A stretch of DNA of 64,000 bases from Aspidapion aeneum (Eukaryota > Arthropoda > Insecta > Coleoptera > Brentidae), in NCBI GenBank assembly GCA_963576565.1, contig OY755045.1, forward strand, positions 8,865,977 to 8,929,976, in the 5' to 3' direction. This document shows positions 34,263-44,635 of the stretch, in pieces (positions within the stretch are counted from its first letter, which is position 1; each line of letters starts with the position of its first letter). The notes beneath the pieces were generated by a model. It saw only the letters and a list, made by a program, of their open reading frames with translations. It ran no database searches and had not been told where the DNA came from. Both the position numbers and the translations under genes were made by a program.

Positions 34263-35040
34263 AAAAGTATTATGCACACAGTTATTAATTTTTTTGCCCA
34301 ATTTCGTATTTATAGTGGTTAAAGGAGGCCTTCAGCCTATACTTTAAGTACAATAAGGTCAAAACCTTTCTTATACTTCAAGGTAGAAATGAAAGATTTT
34401 AAGGAGTTTGCGAATAAAGATTTATTTGTATGTATGTATTTCTCTTCCCTCTGGAATCTATTTAAGTGGTACAGATAAATGAGTAATTAAAAATTGTTTA
34501 TGAGCAAGTTTTCTACACTTCTATATGTAAAGGTACCCTGTAGAGTAGGTAACCAAGCATTTGAGCCTTATTGGAAACACCCTAGTATAAGCGAGTGTAT
34601 TCAGTTGGAACAATGAAAGGGTGGCGGTCGTGCTAAAACTTAAAAAAAATTAAAATTTTAAAAATTATTGAAGATTTTTAACTAAATCTTTTTTTAAATC
34701 TTTATTGTGTGTGTTAGAATATGATGAAAATTTATGGTTTACGTCTATAGAACCTTTATTATTATACCCTAGGAGTGTAGGGGTCATTACAATCATGTTA
34801 AGACACCGCTAGCCCAACATTTCTCATTAAAACCATTTCTAACCATCACCTTCTCTAGATTTTCGATGTTGTTATCAATAAATAACAAAAATAACTAACT
34901 GGGGTAAAAAAAGTCTCTAATGTATGCCACAAATGTCAAAAAACATAAACAAAAAGCGAGAATTTGAAGGATGCTTAGCGAGTTCCATCTCAAGGGTGCG
35001 TTTACCAACCTGAATACCAAATTCGATCGGTCAGCGCAGA
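34263..35040. other. Unassigned stretch
   Basis: Nothing recognised. Confidence 0.4.
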
Positions 35041-36656
35041 TCAACGATTATAAACACACAGGATTGCTTATTTCCATTTAACTCTATGTTAGCGTCGCTC
35101 AGCGAGACGAACAGTATCTGCTTACGTCACCAGCGGACCACTTGCTTTGTTTGTATTGAGAGTTCGTGTGATTTTAAGGTGTTTTTGACGTTTTTACCTT
35201 TGTTTTTTTGCGTTTTTTCATTTATTTGACGGTGTGGTTGACTATTTAGGAGGTAAATCTGAGGGCACGGCCTCGCAAAGTTCACGCGCCGTAGCATCTT
35301 TTCTTGAAACATTTCAGCCGATATTTGACCTATCTAAAACTCTACTTCGGAATGAGCTACGAATCTCAAACTTTGCAGAGTCGTAGATCTCCATGGAGTT
35401 AACAATCCCTTCATGTTTAGTTTTATGGAATTCCCAAAAGTACTAAAGTAGTTACGAAATTTCAAAAAACGTCGAAATTGTCACTTACTCATGTATAGAT
35501 CATCAAAATTCTACTGTACTTCCAGACATGCTACAAAGCTGAAATTTGGCAGACTGATAGAAATTATGACCAAACCCCTGAAAAAAAACCCCAAAATTCT
35601 AATTTACTTCCCTCCCCTATACATGTAAAGTTATGTAAAAGTAACATTGCCCACTTCCAGATATGGCAGACTGATAGGAACTATGATAAAACTATAGAAA
35701 AAAATTTAAAAACCCCAAAATTATAATTTACTTTCCTCCCCTATAAATGTAAATTAATGTAAAAGTAACATTGCCCACTTCTGGACACGCTAGAGAGCTG
35801 AGCTTTGGAAGGCCGACAGTAACTATGATAAAACTATAGAAAAAAATTAAAACACCCCAAAATTCTAATTAACTTCCCTCCCCTATAAATGTAAAGTTGT
35901 GTAAAAGTAACATTGTCCACTTCCAGAAACGCTCGAGAGCTGAGATTTGGAAGGCCGATAGAAACTATGATAAAACTATAAAAGAAAATTAAAAATCGCC
36001 AAAGTTTAATTGACTTAGTTTAATTGACTTCCCTCCCCTATAAATGTAAAGTTATGTAAATTAGCATTGTCCACTTCCAGAAACGCTAGAGGCTGAGCTT
36101 TGGAAGACTTATGAAAATCTATTCATTTAAAGCATAAGAAGTTGAAAAACACATCTTATTTAGCTGTTTTCTCCAAAAACTGACTGGTTTTTGATATAAT
36201 AATATAATAAATATTGCAATTTTAGATCTGAAATATCAAATAAATACCTTTTTGTTACTACATAATATAAGTGTATTTTATTATATCCGCAACAAAAACA
36301 ATAAATGATTTAAATTGAATAAATTTTTAGAAAAAATCCTACTTCTATTCTAAAACTTTCAACTATTTAAAAAAGAAACTCCAACATATCGTCTGGTAGG
36401 AAAATTCAGCTCTCAGAGCAAACTCTTGATTTATCAAATCATTTGTTTTGAATGAATGAAATTATTAATTATATTTACTATCATGAATAAAAAATTTGTT
36501 TGCAAATAAGCAAGAAAAAAGCAGGAAAAACTCACGATTGTAATGTGTATTAAATGAAGCGCGCTGAGCACAGGTCCACTAGTGACGTAAGCAAGGCGCC
36601 GCCTAGCGCTGAAAGATTCGAGCTAATAAGCAATCCTGTGTGTTTATAATCGTTGA
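35041..36656. mobile_element. 1.6-kb TIR element Z with tandem core
   Basis: Perfect 30-bp inverted ends begin TCAACGATTATAAACACACA and are flanked by GCGCAGA (35034-35040 and 36657-36663). A second inverted block TGCTTACGTCAC / GTGACGTAAGCA lies inside. The core holds tandem repeat I. There is no transposase frame. A 7-8 bp duplication with 30-bp TIRs points to a cut-and-paste element of uncertain superfamily. Confidence 0.8.
35330..36120. repeat. Tandem repeat I, array 1 (~125-155 bp units)
   Basis: Successive units carry GTAAAAGTAACATTGCCCAC, then GCTAGAGAGCTGAGCTTTGG and CTATGATAAAACTATAGAAA with TTCCCTCCCCTATAAATGTA. There are about five units, starting after the unique lead ACATTTCAGCCGATATTTGA. 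A second array is at 61965-62670. Confidence 0.85.
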
Positions 36657-36777
36657 GCGCAGATGCCATGCGAGAAGGGTGCTGTGCGTTTCGCTTCGCG
36701 CTTTCAAAACGTAACGTTTTTAAGCCAATTTATGAGAATACCAGTCCAGGCCCACCACCCGGGTTGCACCGATCCAG

Positions 36778-37115
36778 AGTATCTATTTTGGATCTTGAAC
36801 AATGTGATCATCCACATTACACGCTTTGACCAATAGCAAACTCTGAGCGATTGCGTGTTATGCGAAATGCCTTGTCCGGACCAATGGCATAGTCGCCCGC
36901 TCTTCAGAGTTGTGAGTGAATTTTACGCGTTTGAAGTAGAATCTGTTCGACTGCCCTGTACCGACTGAACGTTTCTCGGTCGGATCGTAGGAGAAGCTTG
37001 CGCAATGGAGGTCTTTTCGCATAGCATGTGATGGCGCGGAGTTAATTTAAAACTTGCTATTGGTCAAAACGTGTGATGTGGATGGTCACATCGTTCAAGA
37101 TCCAGAATATATACC
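36778..37115. mobile_element. ~340-bp TIR element
   Basis: TTGGATCTTGAACAATGTGA and CACGCTTTGACCAATAGCAA at the left are mirrored by TTGCTATTGGTCAAAACGTG and TCACATCGTTCAAGATCCAG at the right, about 55 bp of inverted similarity. It is non-coding and the TSD is unclear. Confidence 0.7.
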
Positions 37116-37314
37116 CAGGGCGTCTATTCTTGACTGCCTGTGAGGTGAATGAAATGTTCACTTTTACGGGTGGACTTAAAATCACCGGTGAATCTTAAGT
37201 TCTCCATCTTTTTCCACGAAAAAATGAATCCGCGGTAGTTTAGCTAACCTTACTTTTTTTGGTGGTCTGTTTTGTTTTCGAAAGAAATGTTTTGATGGTT
37301 TCAATTTCTTGATA

Positions 37315-38315
37315 AACATACTTGAACCTGAGTTAAGGTTCGGAAAAACGTCATTTAGCGATTTTTAGAAACTATACAGTTTACCAACAAAAGCAGTATG
37401 GTGAGGCAGTGGCGTAAATACGGGGGGGGCTTGGGGGCCTGGGCCCCCCCAAGCTAAGATTCTTTGGATATTTTCCACATATTTCATGAATACAAACATA
37501 AAATTGCATAAAATACAGCCTCATTAGGTCTCAGGCCCCCCCCAAAACTGTCTCGGGCCCACCCCGAAACTTTTTTCTATATACGCCACTGTAGTGAGGT
37601 CATAGAGATGCGAAAAAACCACACACTGAGCTAAGGTTCGAAAAAACGTCATTTCGCGAATTTTAGAGTGGGGAATCCCATAAGACCAAAATGGCCAAAT
37701 TTTGAAAATTCATATTTTAAAAATTATACAATTTATCAACAAAAGCACCGAGTTGCATTATGGTGGGGCCATAGAGATGCGAAAAAACTACATCCTGACT
37801 TCAGATTCGGAAAAACGTCATTTAGCGAATTTTAGGGTAGGGAATCCCATAAGACCAAAATCGCCAAATTTTGAAATTTCATATTTCAAAAACTATAGAA
37901 TTTATCAACAAAAGCACCAAGTTGCAGTATGGTGAGGCTATAGAGATGTGAAAAAAGCACACACTGAGCTAAGATTCGAAAAAACGTAATTTAGCAAATT
38001 TTAGGGTAGGGAATCCCATAAGACCAAAATGGCCAAACTTTGAAAATTCATATTTCAAAAACTATACAGTTTACCAACAAAAGCACCGAGTTGCAGTATA
38101 GTGGAGCCATAGAGATGCGAAAAAGCCACAACCTGAGTTAAGATTCGGAAAAACGTCATTTAGCGAATTTTAGGGTAGGGAATCCCATAAGACCAAAATG
38201 GCCAAACTTTGAAAATTCATATTTTAAAAACTATACCGTTTACCAACGAAAGCACCGAGTTGCAGTATGGTGGGGCCATATAGATGCGAAAAAACCACAC
38301 CTCAAGTTTAGATTC
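37315..38315. repeat. 169-bp satellite array, four full units plus part
   Basis: The phrase CATAGAGATGCGAAAAAACC recurs at 37601, 37770, 37939, 38108 and 38277, exactly 169 bp apart. Each unit carries AACGTCATTTAGCGAATTTT and GGGAATCCCATAAGACCAAA. A partial unit before 37407 is split by a hAT MITE. Unit length near one nucleosome is common for satellites. Confidence 0.9.
37407..37591. mobile_element. 185-bp hAT MITE in the 169-bp satellite
   Basis: CAGTGGCGTAAATACGGGGG at the left and TATATACGCCACTG at the right are inverted. The flanks TGGTGAGG (37399-37406) and TAGTGAGG (37592-37599) form an 8-bp duplication with one mismatch. The uninterrupted satellite unit has TGGTGAGGC at this point, confirming the empty site. 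Confidence 0.85.
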
Positions 38316-38317
38316 GG

Positions 38318-38410
38318 CTTGAGGCTAGAGTTGAATAAAATATATTTCAGTTTTTAGTTATATTAGCTCACAAGTATACTATAATAATTATAGTACCTAG
38401 TGTGAGCTTA
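38318..38410 (-). mobile_element. Repeat family D, remnant copy 4 (first part)
   Basis: ATATATTTCAGTTTTTAGTT and the hairpin ending CCTAGTGTGAGCTTA match D copies. The remaining end, TAGGAGCCCATAAATTGGCA, lies at 39602-39640 on the other side of a TA-flanked insertion. Confidence 0.75.
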
Positions 38411-39601
38411 AACTCCATATCAAAACTTTTTGACAGTTCTCAAGTGTTTACCATAACAAATAGCATAGGCCAACGAAAAAAAGTTGTAAAAAGTTGTCTC
38501 AAAAATTTTAGGCTCAAGCCAAAACAATATTCGGATATTTTGGAATCATACTTATCTGATAGACATTTTAGAGTAAAACAGGAAGACTCATACTCAAATT
38601 TAAGAGAAATTCAAGCAGGCGTGCCCCAGGGTAGCGTACTAGGCCCTTATCTATACTTATTATTGACTTGTGATATCCCAAAGCCAGAAAATTGTCATTT
38701 AGCAACATTTGCCGATGATACTGGTTTATTGACAGTAGAAAAATCTATTGAAAAATGCATAGAAACACTTCAGGATGCAGTCACCCAAGTTCACAGTTGG
38801 ACCACAAAGTGGCCAATAAAATTAAATGAAACCAAATCAATTCATGTTGATTTTACAAACAAAAATATAAATCACATACAAATAACAATTAACAACATTC
38901 CAGTACCATATTCGAATCAGGCAAAATATCTAGGTATGACACTTGATGCCAAATTGCGCTGGAAAGCACATGTTAAGAAAAAAAAGAAGAACTTGAGATA
39001 AGGTATAGAAAAATGAACTGGCTAATTGGAAGGAAGTCCAATTTAACAATTCATAATAAGTTACTGCTTTACAGACAAATACTGAAACCAGTATGGACAT
39101 ATGGTATTCAACTATGGGGTTGTGCTAAAGAGAGTAACATTCTAGTTGTACAGAGATTTCAAAATAAAGTATTATACCTTGGTACGTTCGAAATAGTGAC
39201 CTTCATCGAGATCTAAAAATCGAAACTGTAGCAGAGACTATAAAAAAGTACGCAAAAAGCCACGAAGATAGACTCCATCGGTATGTGAATGTGGAAGCAA
39301 TTCAGCTTCTAGACAATACTATGCTAGTTCGAAGACTAAAAAGAGTGAAGCCGTTTGAGCTAGTAAACTAAGTGAATTACACATAAAACAAAATAATGCT
39401 ATAAACACAACACAATTGTGAGTTACACACTAAACAAAGCGGGGAGAACTGTTGAGTGAACCCTAAGTTTAAATCTGACTTTTCTAGTAAATTAAGTTAA
39501 AACAAAATTGCTAATTAGTCTTACTGACTAGATTGTAATAAAAAAAAAACACAGTGTGTTTGACAAATAAAAAAATAAAAAAAATTTTTTGATATGGAGT
39601 G
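38411..39601 (+). mobile_element. TA-flanked TIR element filled by a Jockey fragment
   Basis: AACTCCATATCAAAA at the left and TTTTGATATGGAGTG at the right are inverted, and each end abuts TA (38409-38410 and 39602-39603). Joining the flanks gives GAGCTTAGGAGCCCATA, which matches the uninterrupted D copies (GAGCTTAGGTGCCCATA). So the whole block is an insertion with a 2-bp duplication. Nearly all of its interior is Jockey LINE sequence. Confidence 0.75.
38426..39583 (+). pseudogene. Jockey LINE ORF2 fragment (RT palm to C-terminus)
   Basis: The frame 38402-39001 gives reverse-transcriptase motifs: QAGVPQGSVLGPYLYLLL, CHLATFADDTGLLTV (catalytic FADD), WTTKWPIKLNETKSIHVDF and SNQAKYLGMTLDAKLRWKAH. 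After a frameshift at about 39000, the next frame reads WLIGRKSNLTIHNKLLLY, PVWTYGIQLWGCAKESN, and later LHRDLKIETV-like. These are the ORDER and motifs of Jockey ORF2. The fingers, endonuclease and ORF1 are missing. The 3' UTR ends in A-rich sequence next to the right TIR. It is dead by truncation and frameshift. Confidence 0.85.
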
Positions 39602-39640
39602 TAGGAGCCCATAAATTGGCAAAGTATTTTTGTGTGGTGA
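39602..39640 (-). mobile_element. Repeat family D, remnant copy 4 (second part)
   Basis: TAGGAGCCCATAAATTGGCA followed by AAGTATTT is the complement of the D left-end block. It pairs with 38318-38410. Confidence 0.7.
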
Positions 39641-40054
39641 AAATTTTACAGTTTTGCTGATTGGCATTTAATAAAGTTGATTACACGTTTGTCGTGTAAT
39701 ATATTTGATTACACCTTTCCGCTAGCTTTAAAATTGCTACTGAATCGAAATGCACCGTTTTTGCGCTTTACAGTATTTTATGGATTTCTTTACAGCCTGC
39801 TGGGTTCATAGGCGCATCAACTCATCAAGGTGGCGAGTGTGGACTAGTGATTTAACGCTTGGGAAAAAAACCGGAAACATTTGGAAAAAAAAACCTTGGT
39901 TTTTACCGTTTTTTTCACATACGTTGGAAAAAAAGGAAAAATTGAGAAACCACAAATTATATTTATAGAAGCACAAATAGCTCAAATAAACGTAAATTAA
40001 CCAAATTATACATTCTTGTGGGGTCAATAGTCAAAACCAAATAACATTTATCGT

Positions 40055-41679
40055 GAACTTCCTTCAAATTTAAAAAAATCCAGGGCTTAGGCTGTTTTCT
40101 GGGAGCAGATTATATCTGTCTCCGTCGCGACGTCAAAATTAGCCTCAAAACCGAGGCAACCCTGACCGAAGCTGCAAATTGACAGTTGGTCTCTCCTCAG
40201 TAAACACCATATTTCATATTTCTTTTTCAAATACCCACACAGTACACCAACTAGTAATCTGTGGATACCCACATCATCATTTCATCTCCTTCCATTTTAT
40301 GGTTATGCTCGGGCTAAATGAAGCCTTATGAGGCCGAAACGCGTCCCCGAGTTACCTTTACCTCTGAGGACTTGCCCGTGAAACTTTTTTGTTAAAACTT
40401 TCTACCTTGTGAACTTCCTTCAAATTTAAAAAAATCCAGGGCTTAGGCTGTTTTCTGGGAGCAGATTATATCTGTCTCCGTCGCGACGTCAAAATTAGCC
40501 TCAAAACCGAGGCAACCCTGACCGAAGCTGCAAATTGACAGTTGGTCTCTCCTCAGTAAACACCATATTTCATATTTCTTTTTCAGATACCCACATCATC
40601 ATTTCATCTCCTTCCATTTTATGGTTATGCTCGGGCTGAATGAAGCCTAATGAGGCCGAAACGCGTCCCCGAGTTACCTTTACCTCTGAGGACTTGCCCG
40701 TGAAACTTTTTTGTTAAAACTTTTTACCTCGTGAACTTCCTTCAAATTTAAAAAAATCCAGGGCTTAGGCTGTTTTCTGGGAGCAGATTATATCTGTCTC
40801 CGTCGCGACGACAAAATTAGCCTCAAAACCGAGGCAACCCTGACCGAAGCTGCAAATTGACAGTTGGTCTCTCCTCAGTAAACACCATATTTCATATTTC
40901 TTTTTCAGATACCCACATCATCATTTCATCTCCTTCCATTTTATGGTTATGCTCGGGCTGAATGAAGCCTAATGAGGCCGAAACGCGTCCCCGAGTTACC
41001 TTTACCTCTGAGGACTTGCCCGTGAAACTTTTTTGTTAAAACTTTTTACCTCGTGAACTTCCTTCAAATTTAAAAAAATCCAGGGCTTAGGCTGTTTTCT
41101 GGGAGCAGATTATATCTGTCTCCGTCGCGACGACAAAATTAGCCTCAAAACCGAGGCAACCCTGACCGAAGCTGCAAATTGACAGTTGGTCTCTCCTCAG
41201 TAATAATAATAAATCATCTCCTTCCATTTTATGGTTATGCTCGGGCTGAATGAAGCCTAATGAGGCCGAAACGCGTCGCCGAGCTACCTTTACCTCTGAG
41301 GACTTGCCCGTGAAACTTTTTTGTTAAAACTTTTTACCTCGTGAACTTCCTTCAAATTTAAAAAAAACCCAGGGCTCAGGCTGTTTTCTGGGAGCAGATT
41401 ATATCTGTCTCCGTCGCGACGTCAAAATTAGCCTCAAAACCGAGGCAACCCTGACCGAAGCTGCAAATTGACAGTTGGTCTCTCCTCAGTAAACACCATA
41501 TTTCATATTTCTTTTTCAGATACCCACATCATCATTTCATCTCCTTCCATTTTATGGTTATGCTGGGGCTGAATGAAGCCTAATGAGGCCGAAACGCGTC
41601 CCCGAGCTACCTTTACCTCTGAGGACTTGCCCGTGAAACTTTTGTGTTAAAACTTTTTACCTCGTGAACTTCCTTCAAA
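40055..41679 (+). repeat. 322-bp tandem satellite, five units plus a stub
   Basis: Units start at GAACTTCCTTCAAATTTAAA: 40055 (356 bp, with a 34-bp extra block), 40411 (322), 40733 (322), 41055 (288, internal deletion), 41343 (322), and a stub at 41665. Each unit has a GCCTCAAAACCGAGGC hairpin and the three-way-junction motif described separately. Identity between units is very high, suggesting recent amplification or homogenisation. No protein is encoded. Confidence 0.95.
40629..40678 (+). ncRNA. Hammerhead-ribozyme-like motif (unit 2, representative)
   Basis: Reading 5' to 3': GCTCGGG (helix I strand, 40629-40635), core CTGAATGA (40636-40643), GCC-TAATGA-GGC (helix II hairpin, 40645-40656), GAAA (40658-40661), palindromic ACGCGT (helix III, 40661-40666) and GTC ending at 40667. 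CCCGAG (40668-40673) then pairs with CTCGGG. A further GGT/ACC pairing beyond an internal loop extends helix I. This is type I hammerhead topology. Deviations: one extra A in CTGATGA, and an A/C mismatch at the base of helix II. The same motif lies at 40307-40352, 40951-40996, 41239-41284 and 41562-41607. Self-cleavage is a hypothesis. Confidence 0.4.
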
Positions 41680-41790
41680 CATTTATTTTCATATAATTTA
41701 AAAATAACGTTAGTTTCAAGTTTTTAAACAAAATAAATGTAAAAAAATTTTAAAACTTAAACTAAATTATCATTTCAAAAAACAAAAACA

Positions 41791-41937
41791 TTATTTGGCC
41801 AAAAAACTAAGAGAAAGATATTCCCCCGAGTCCGATCCTGAGTATTCGGCTTCTGAGTCTGAGTAAGCATCGACATCTGAATCTGCCTCCACAATACCCT
41901 CTTCTTCATCTTGAATTAAATCCACAATGTTTTTCAT
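41791..41937 (-). CDS. 48-residue acidic ORF, possible transposase tail
   Basis: The minus-strand frame starts at ATG (41935-41937) with MKNIVDLIQDEEEG, continues with Asp/Ser/Glu-rich sequence (DSDVDAYSDSEAEYSGSDSG) and ends EYLSLSFLAK plus TAA. Roughly a third of the residues are acidic. It sits near the right end of the hAT copy, so it may be the remnant of that element's coding sequence. The composition is non-random compared with surrounding AT-rich DNA, which argues for past coding. Not recognised as any known family. Confidence 0.4.
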   Translation of the reverse strand: MKNIVDLIQDEEEGIVEADSDVDAYSDSEAEYSGSDSGEYLSLSFLAK

Positions 41938-42134
41938 AAATTTTTTTATTAAAATGACTTAATAATGATTTAAATAAAAATTACAAATTTTTATGAGGCT
42001 TATATGGGCTAACTTGCTTATCAAAGTACTCTACAATTTCAATTTTTCCCTTTTTTTCCGTTTTTTTCTGGAAAAAAACACGGTTTTTTTCCATGACTCA
42101 ATTTTTCCGGAAATTTTAAATCCCTAGTGTGGAC

Positions 42135-42316
42135 ACTAGTCACTCCCGGGTAAAAAATATTTTTATTATACCACTGAAATTAATTTTTAAGAACAAAAAA
42201 TATTAAATTTAAATATTTCTCGAATAAAGAAACTGCGTTCGGACTATACGCCTATAATAAACTGCTATACATATCGATCAATGAAAAGATCGATTAAAAA
42301 TAAAAAGAAACAAACT
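42135..42316. other. Unassigned spacer
   Basis: Nothing recognised. Confidence 0.4.
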
Positions 42317-42454
42317 CATCAGACACGTGAGATTCAATCAGCGGAATTTTTTTAAAAATTATTATACTAACAGTATTATTGGGCTTAAAAATTATAATAC
42401 TAACAGTATTATTTGGCTTAAAAATTCCGCTGATTGACGCTCACGTGTCTGATG
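42317..42454. mobile_element. 138-bp MITE
   Basis: CATCAGACACGTGAGATTCA and TCAGCGGAATTTTT are mirrored by AAAAATTCCGCTGATTGACG and CTCACGTGTCTGATG. Inside is a two-fold tandem of ATACTAACAGTATTATTKGG. Confidence 0.75.
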
Positions 42455-42529
42455 GCGGATAAAAACGCAATAAGCGTTGATCTAAGTGATAAGTAATAAA
42501 CTAAAATCATAACAAAACAGAACAAGTAG

Positions 42530-44635
42530 AGAAATATATATAACTGGGACAAATTATTAAACTGAAAAAAGAAAACCAAACAGCTGAAATCAAGAGACGA
42601 GTAAGATTGGCCTGGGCAGCATTCGGTAAATTAAGCTACATATTAAGAAATAAAAAATATCCTCAGTACCTCAAAACAAAACTGTATAACTAATATATCC
42701 TTCCTGTACAGCGTGTCCCATTTTCGATGGGATTAAATGGGAAACTCGGTTATTACTAAAGATATCGATTTTCTGATTGCACCTTACCGTGCTATTTTTT
42801 TGAGCCCTTAAAAATGGTGTAATCAGATTTTTGCTATACCCCGTGGTTTCGCTAATACAGGGAGTTTTTGAAAAAATTGCATTTATAATAATTCCTTGTA
42901 TCTCGCTTATTTTGCAAAATATTTTTATTCTGTAAAAACCTTTTTATGGCAACTTTTTTAGATTAAAATAATGACGTTCTCAATTTTTTTAAATATTGTT
43001 TAGTTTTTGAGATATGGTATTTATCATAAAAAACTTAAATACGGACCTGGATTTTTTCTATTACTATTTTGATTGGTTTCATGCTATTATTATCACAAAA
43101 TAATAATAAATTAATATTTTTTGTTTTAAGGTTAAAAAAAAATATTGAATATTTAAAAATCAATTTAGTCCGAACCTGAAAAATTTCCAACCTAAATATA
43201 AATTGAAAATGGCAAGACATATCAGTCGATCGATTTTTAGTTTATTTGTTTTGAAACGTTAATTAAAAGATTTTTAAATATAGTAAAAAACGTTAAAAGG
43301 TTTCAAAAATAATATCATAGTAATTATTTGATGGAAGCACAGCAACTCATGAAATATACTTCAACATGGAAAAACAAACGCGTGGAATTGAAACTGTCAT
43401 TTCACTTGTCATTTTTGTCCATGGCTCACTCAAAATTATTCTAAAATGGCTAGAAATCGACCATATCCAGATTTTTTAAAATGTGATATTGTTTGACTGC
43501 TTTATTCAAGCAACAAAATCCCAATATTTAAACGACAGAAATATTTTTATGCAAAATGCGTTTAGAAAAATTACTTGAAAATGCCAACAATGTCTTACAC
43601 AATCAAGTTTCATTAAAGAAAAATGAGTTATTATTTTTTGTAATTCGTTATTTTTTTTGAATTTGTTGTAGACTTTGTTTCAAAAAGATCTTTAAGTTAA
43701 CGTTCAACTCGCAATTTTTAATTTTTAATTATGTAGAAAATTTCCAGGTTCGGACTAATTTTTTTTTTAAATATTAAATATATTTTTTTTAACCTTAAAA
43801 CAAGAAAATATAAAATTTTTATTATTTTGTGATAATAATAGCATAAAACAAATCAAAATAGTAATAAAAAAAATCCAGGTCCGTATTTAATTTTTTTATG
43901 ATAAGTACCATATCTCAAAAACTAAACAATAATGTAAAAAATTGACAACGTCGTTCTTTTCTTCTAAAAAAGTTGCCATGAAAAGGTTTTTATAGAATAA
44001 AAATATCTTGCAAAATGAGCGAGATATAAGGGATTATTAAAAAAGCATTTTTTTCAAAAACTCCCTGTATTAGCGAAACCACGGGGTATAGCAAAAATCT
44101 GATTACATCATTTTTAAGAGCTCAAAAAAACAGCACGGTAAGGTTCAATCAGAAAATTGATATCTTTAATAATAACCGAGTTTCCCATTTAATCCCATCG
44201 AAAATGGGACACGCTGTACTTACCTATTGATCCCAGACCTGGACACTTACAAAATCAAACATGGATAAGGTCACAAAAGCCCAAAGATCAATGGAAATAC
44301 AAATGTTATATGTAAAGCTAACAGATAGAAAAAAATGAATGGGTAAGAAATAAAACAAAAGTAAGGCATGTCAGAGGAGAAGTAGCAAAACTAAAATGAA
44401 AATTCGCCAGTCATAATACCAGACAGAAAGACGATCGAAGGAACAAATGTATTGTAAACTGGAGACCTTGGGAAAATAAAAGAAGTAGGGGAAGACCCCA
44501 AATGAGATGGGCGAACGATTTGAAGAAACAAGCGGGAACGAGATGGATGAACACGGCGACAGACAGAGAAAAGTGGAAGATATTGGAGGTGGCCTATGTC
44601 CAAAGATGGACTGCAGAAGGCTAAATAGAATAGAA
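42530..44635 (+). mobile_element. LINE family B copy, split by a palindromic element
   Basis: 42530-42706 encodes QTAEIKRRVRLAWAAFGKLS-like sequence and 44219-44635 encodes the tail. The tail reads KSNMDKVTKAQRSMEIQMLY in part, then a WRPWENKRSRGRPQMRWAN-like region and GTRWMNTATDREKWKILEVA. The tail ends GGACTGCAGAAGGCTAAATA and then TAGAATAGAATAGAA, the family-specific tail. Several frame shifts are present. The insertion at 42709-44216 splits it. Confidence 0.8.
42709..44216. mobile_element. 1.5-kb palindromic TA-flanked element R
   Basis: The ends CAGCGTGTCCCATTTTCGAT and its exact complement abut TA (42707-42708, 44217-44218). Inverted similarity extends about 480 bp inward on each side (for example GGACCTGGATTTTTTCTATT against AATAGTAATAAAAAAAATCC), leaving a ~550-bp unique centre. 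It is non-coding. Confidence 0.85.

Larger units (their letters stand above)
39845..42126. mobile_element. 2.28-kb hAT element carrying a 322-bp satellite
   Basis: The ends TAGTGATTTAA and, on the other strand, TAGGGATTTAA are inverted (10/11), followed at both ends by GGAAAAA-rich blocks. They are flanked by a perfect 8-bp duplication GTGTGGAC (39837-39844 and 42127-42134), diagnostic for hAT. The interior holds a five-unit tandem array (40055-41679) and a short acidic minus-strand frame (41791-41937). No transposase core remains. Confidence 0.85.

Noticed and set aside
37601..38290. Repeats with 169-bp spacing as CRISPR or regulatory array
   Set aside because: The units are identical throughout, so it is a satellite.
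40055..41679. Regular direct repeats that might suggest CRISPR
   Set aside because: Whole 322-bp units are repeated with no short repeat/unique spacer alternation and no cas genes. This is a satellite in a eukaryotic genome.
42446..42456. CTGATGG as another hammerhead core
   Set aside because: It is the end of a MITE TIR with no GAAA strand or helix partners nearby.
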